From contig JAPDOI010001754.1 of the NCBI GenBank assembly GCA_029168955.1, forward strand, positions 62,001 to 126,000: a stretch of 64,000 bases of DNA, written 5' to 3'. A model generated the notes under the pieces. That model made no database searches. It was not told where the DNA came from and saw only the letters and a program-made list of their open reading frames with translations. Below are positions 61,143 to 64,000 of this stretch, piece after piece. Source of the stretch: Aplectana chamaeleonis (taxonomy: Eukaryota; Nematoda; Chromadorea; Rhabditida; Cosmocercidae). Within the stretch, counting starts at the first letter, position 1, and each line of letters begins with the position of its first letter. A program made the position numbers and the translations under genes.

Positions 61143-61715
61143 TAGTTTTTTCTGTGTTGTGTCCGGCTCATTATCCGAATCGAGTATTCGGATCCGAGTC
61201 ACCGAAAAAGGCAAATCCGAATCACAGAAAAAAGGCCAAATCCGAATCGAACCTATATCCGAATCACCGAAAAAAGGCCGAATCGAACCGAAATCCGAAT
61301 CACCGAAAAAGGGCGAAATCCGAATCGAGCCGAAATCCGAATCACCGAAAAAAGGCGAAATCCGAACCGAACCGAAATCCTAATCACCGAAAAAAGGCCA
61401 AATCCGAGTCGAATTGAAATCCAAATCACCGAAAAAAGGCCAAATCCGGATCAGCCCGAAATCCGATTATCCGAAAATTTTCGCCTCGGATCCAATGTAT
61501 AGTACATACGTACATACAGACATACATACATACATACATACATACATACATACATACATACATACATACATACATACATACATACATACATACACACATA
61601 CATACATACATACATACATACATACATACATACATACATACACACATACATACATACATACATACATACATACATACATACATACATACATACATACATA
61701 CTTACATACATAATC
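61143..61715. mobile_element. 42-bp-arm/ATAC element, copy 4
   Basis: The left end GTCCGGCTCATTATCCGAATCGAGTA (reverse of the copy 2 right end) is followed by about seven units with AATCCGAATCACCGAAAAAA and AATCGAACCGAA (61195-61460), then TTTTCGCCTCGGATCCAATG, TATAGTACATACG and an ATAC run to 61710. The second arm is missing. Confidence 0.7.
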
Positions 61716-62214
61716 AAGCGAAGCGCTAATTTAGAAACCGTACCTTCACTGGCCTAATGGCTCCGCTAAAGTGCCGCCAGTCGTGTTTAACGTTTTTTCT
61801 ATTCTAAAGGTGAAACGAAGGTTCGAAAAGCGATAGAAAGCACGGTGGCTGGTCTAACTATACTTTTGACCGAATTTATCGAGGTGAATTCCGATATGCG
61901 CGAGGTAAGGAGCGAAGCGGTCAGTTATGTACGACAATTAGCCTCTTTATTGATATTTATAATCAGCCGTAACCGGCTGCCCTGCTCATTTTTTGCTGCC
62001 TAAATAGTTGGGAAGGGCGTCAAGTTCTGGCGGCTTCTAATTACTGACGTTCCACTTGGAATTCTGCCTTTGTCGTCTTGTAGCTTTTTTCCTTCGTATA
62101 GCTTTTACGGGTGCATACCCACGCCGCTTAGCTGCGTACTTGTAGGCGTATATTGTGACGCATAGAATAATCGAACTATTTCAAGATGATAAGTTAGTTC
62201 TTCGTTCCTCGAAA

Positions 62215-62815
62215 CCCAGTTCGGTTCCGCACACTTTCCTCTGCGCGTGGATCACTCCCAGTTGGGTCCCGCACACTTCTCCTGCGCATGACCTACTCCC
62301 AGATGGGTCCCACACATTTTCCTTCGCGCTTGGCGCACCCCCAGCTGGGTCCCGCACACTTTCCCCCATCGCGTGGCGCACTCACAGCTGGGCCCCGCAC
62401 AGCTTCTCCGGCGCTGCGCTTGACGCACTCACAGTTGGGTCCCGTCTTTGGCGCTGGACGCACCACCGCGCTTGGTGCACTCTTAATTGAGTCCCAAACA
62501 CTTTCCTCGGCGCTGGGCGCATTCCCATTTGGTCGTACACATTTTCTCCGGCGCTCCGCGGGCTCTTAGTGGGGTTCCGCACACTCATTTCAGCGCTTGA
62601 CGCACTCATACTTGGGTCACGAACTTTTTCCCCTGCACTTGGTACACTCTCAGTTTTGTCCTGCATATTTTCTCCGACGCTTGGTGCAGTCTCAGTTGGG
62701 TTCTGCACCTTTTTTCCGTCGCTCTGCGCACTCCCAGTTGGGTACCACGCACTTTCTCTGGCGCTTGGCACAGTCCCAGCTAGGTCCCGTACACTTGCTC
62801 CACCCGGACTCCTTT
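62215..62815. repeat. Minisatellite, about 14 units of 41-50 bp
   Basis: Units built as CAGTTGGGTCCCGCACACTT followed by TCTCCGGCGCTTGGCGCACTC, with many substitutions and small length changes. Overlapping open frames on both strands are a by-product. Confidence 0.8.
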
Positions 62816-63589
62816 GAACAAAATAGGCGTTAGTTATGGAAAATGAGGAATAAAAGTTATGGAAAATGAGGAATAAACAGGAGCATGCGATATGTAGAAG
62901 CTCCGGAGTCTACGGCCACGGCCTCGCGAATCCCATCTTCCGCTCGCATACCAATGCACCGAAAGTACTCAAAAGACGAGCAGGAGAAGCGCAGTTCTTG
63001 TGTGAGAAAGGGTGGGAACCTAGCTTTTTCGATGTGCGGGTCAACAGTTTGCTTGACCTTGCTCCTCGCTCCGCACACGTACGCGGATGAGCGAACTTAA
63101 TTTTGCTCCGAAATGGAGGATACACCAAAGTGACTATTAGTGATGAAGGGAGCTACTGTGGACAAACAGCAATTGCTAGTGTTGTCATTGCACATGAAGT
63201 TCTGCCGGGACCATACTTCTGCGACGGGTGACGCGATGCAACGTTTATACACTGTCTCAAACGGGTCAGCATTTGAAGAGCCCAAAGAAGCAGCGCCCTC
63301 TCTGCGTCTTTGACGAGCGCGCAACGTACGCAACTCACGACGCAGCAGCTGCGTTATCGTAATACGAAAAATAGATTTTTTCCTAATTCCTCTCTTTCTA
63401 TTATACCTAAATTGCAGTTAAACCAGAAGGTCAATTATTGACCACACACTTCCTGAGCTTGCTCATTTGTATCGAGCCATGTCGTCCCAACTACTTAGCT
63501 GTTACCCATATCCTGAAACACTCCATCTGCCACGTAAAGAAGAGTATCTACATCAATAACGATTATCACGAGCATTTTGAAGAAAAATG
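62816..63589. other. Intergenic; short open frames without recognised function
   Basis: A direct duplication of GTTATGGAAAATGAGGAATAAA lies at 62833-62876. Minus-strand 63333-63097 is open (78 codons, FETVYKRCIASPVAEVW) but has no known domain. Confidence 0.35.
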
Positions 63590-63729
63590 CAAAAGAATCC
63601 TGAAGTAACTTCGCGTTCACTGCTGAAGGTGGGCGCAAACGTATTGCATCTATGTTATAGCATATGGCACCGGGTTTGCGCCAACCTTCAACAGTGAACG
63701 CGAAGTCTCTTCACGATCCATGCCGACGT
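63590..63729. mobile_element. Palindromic MITE, copy 6
   Basis: Right end ACTTCGCGTTCACTG arms and TCCATGCCGACGT as in copy 4; the left TIR is decayed. The core is CTATGTTATAGCATATGGCACCGG. Confidence 0.75.
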
Positions 63730-64000
63730 TATGCGAAAAAAGATTTAGGCACATGAAAAAGTCGTGGAATTCGGTTTTTTGGATCACGGTAAGGCGGATT
63801 CAGCACCACGTGCGTGATTTGCGTAAGTTGCGCGTTAGGGACCCAGAGGGAGCGCTGTTTCTTTGGACTCTCCGATCGCTGACTCGTTTTTGACAGAGTA
63901 TATCATTTGCACCGATTTCGGTCGGCACGTGTATCAAGTATTGCGTCGCGGCGCCCGTCGGGGGAGGTATGGTTCCGGCTCTACAAGAAAGCCGTGGTTA
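63730..64000. other. Right edge, nothing recognised
   Basis: No exon or repeat identified. Confidence 0.3.

Noticed and set aside
62155..62833. Overlapping 78-129 codon frames over the 62.2-62.8 kb repeats
   Set aside because: These follow from a minisatellite; several frames on both strands are open and none has a domain.

Overview
The window looks like nuclear DNA of a nematode, most likely clade V (strongylid or hookworm-like). The support is: short GT-AG introns beside introns swollen by transposons, candidate spliced-leader acceptors, CR1/Jockey-type and RTE-type LINEs, TA-flanked hairpin MITEs, and host genes with nematode-type relatives. There are no bacterial operons, rRNA genes or CRISPR arrays. 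The species call is inference.

Few host genes are present. (1) 133-1119 (-): the decayed end of a zinc-finger gene with C2H2 and SWIM-like Cys/His motifs. (2) 14536-18019 (+): a complete three-exon gene for mitochondrial ribosomal protein bS16m (mrps-16). (3) 21564-49067 (+): the main gene, an 11-exon IL-17-receptor-like gene whose SEFIR domain is split over exons 7-10. All ten splice junctions agree in phase and give 586 codons plus a stop. It codes for a signal peptide, ectodomain, one membrane helix, SEFIR domain and acidic tail. (4) 53150-55451 (-): the 3' end of an unidentified conserved-looking gene, with a poly(A) signal.

The rest is mobile or repeated DNA. Left part (1.8-13.9 kb): LINE A (2377-5636, one reading frame with three nonsense codons), LINE B (ORF1 intact, ORF2 frameshifted), several fold-back elements and a 111-bp hairpin minisatellite. 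From 18 to 21.2 kb: a tandem pair of about 0.8-kb repeats, the second split by a 0.6-kb TIR element. Intron 3 of the receptor gene (24.8-35.4 kb) is a stratified nest: an RTE LINE split by a 2.15-kb TIR transposon, by a PHD-finger LINE fragment (C0) that itself received a full PHD LINE (C1) with an 11-bp target duplication, and by a MITE. Intron 9 (40.6-47.9 kb) carries another full PHD LINE (D) with a 12-bp target duplication and a 145-bp palindromic MITE inside it. LINEs C1, D and E share a 2A-like motif (GVERNPGP) directly before a PHD finger.

The right part (49-64 kb) holds perfect or near-perfect long palindromes, a family of elements made of 42-bp repeat arms around an ATAC core, a 42-bp minisatellite carrying CRE (TGACGTCA) palindromes, a LINE copy (E) that kept its 5' end but lost its 3' end, and a second minisatellite near 62.5 kb. 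The strongest candidates for something undescribed are the 42-bp-arm/ATAC elements and the 2A-PHD LINE family nested in an immune-receptor gene.
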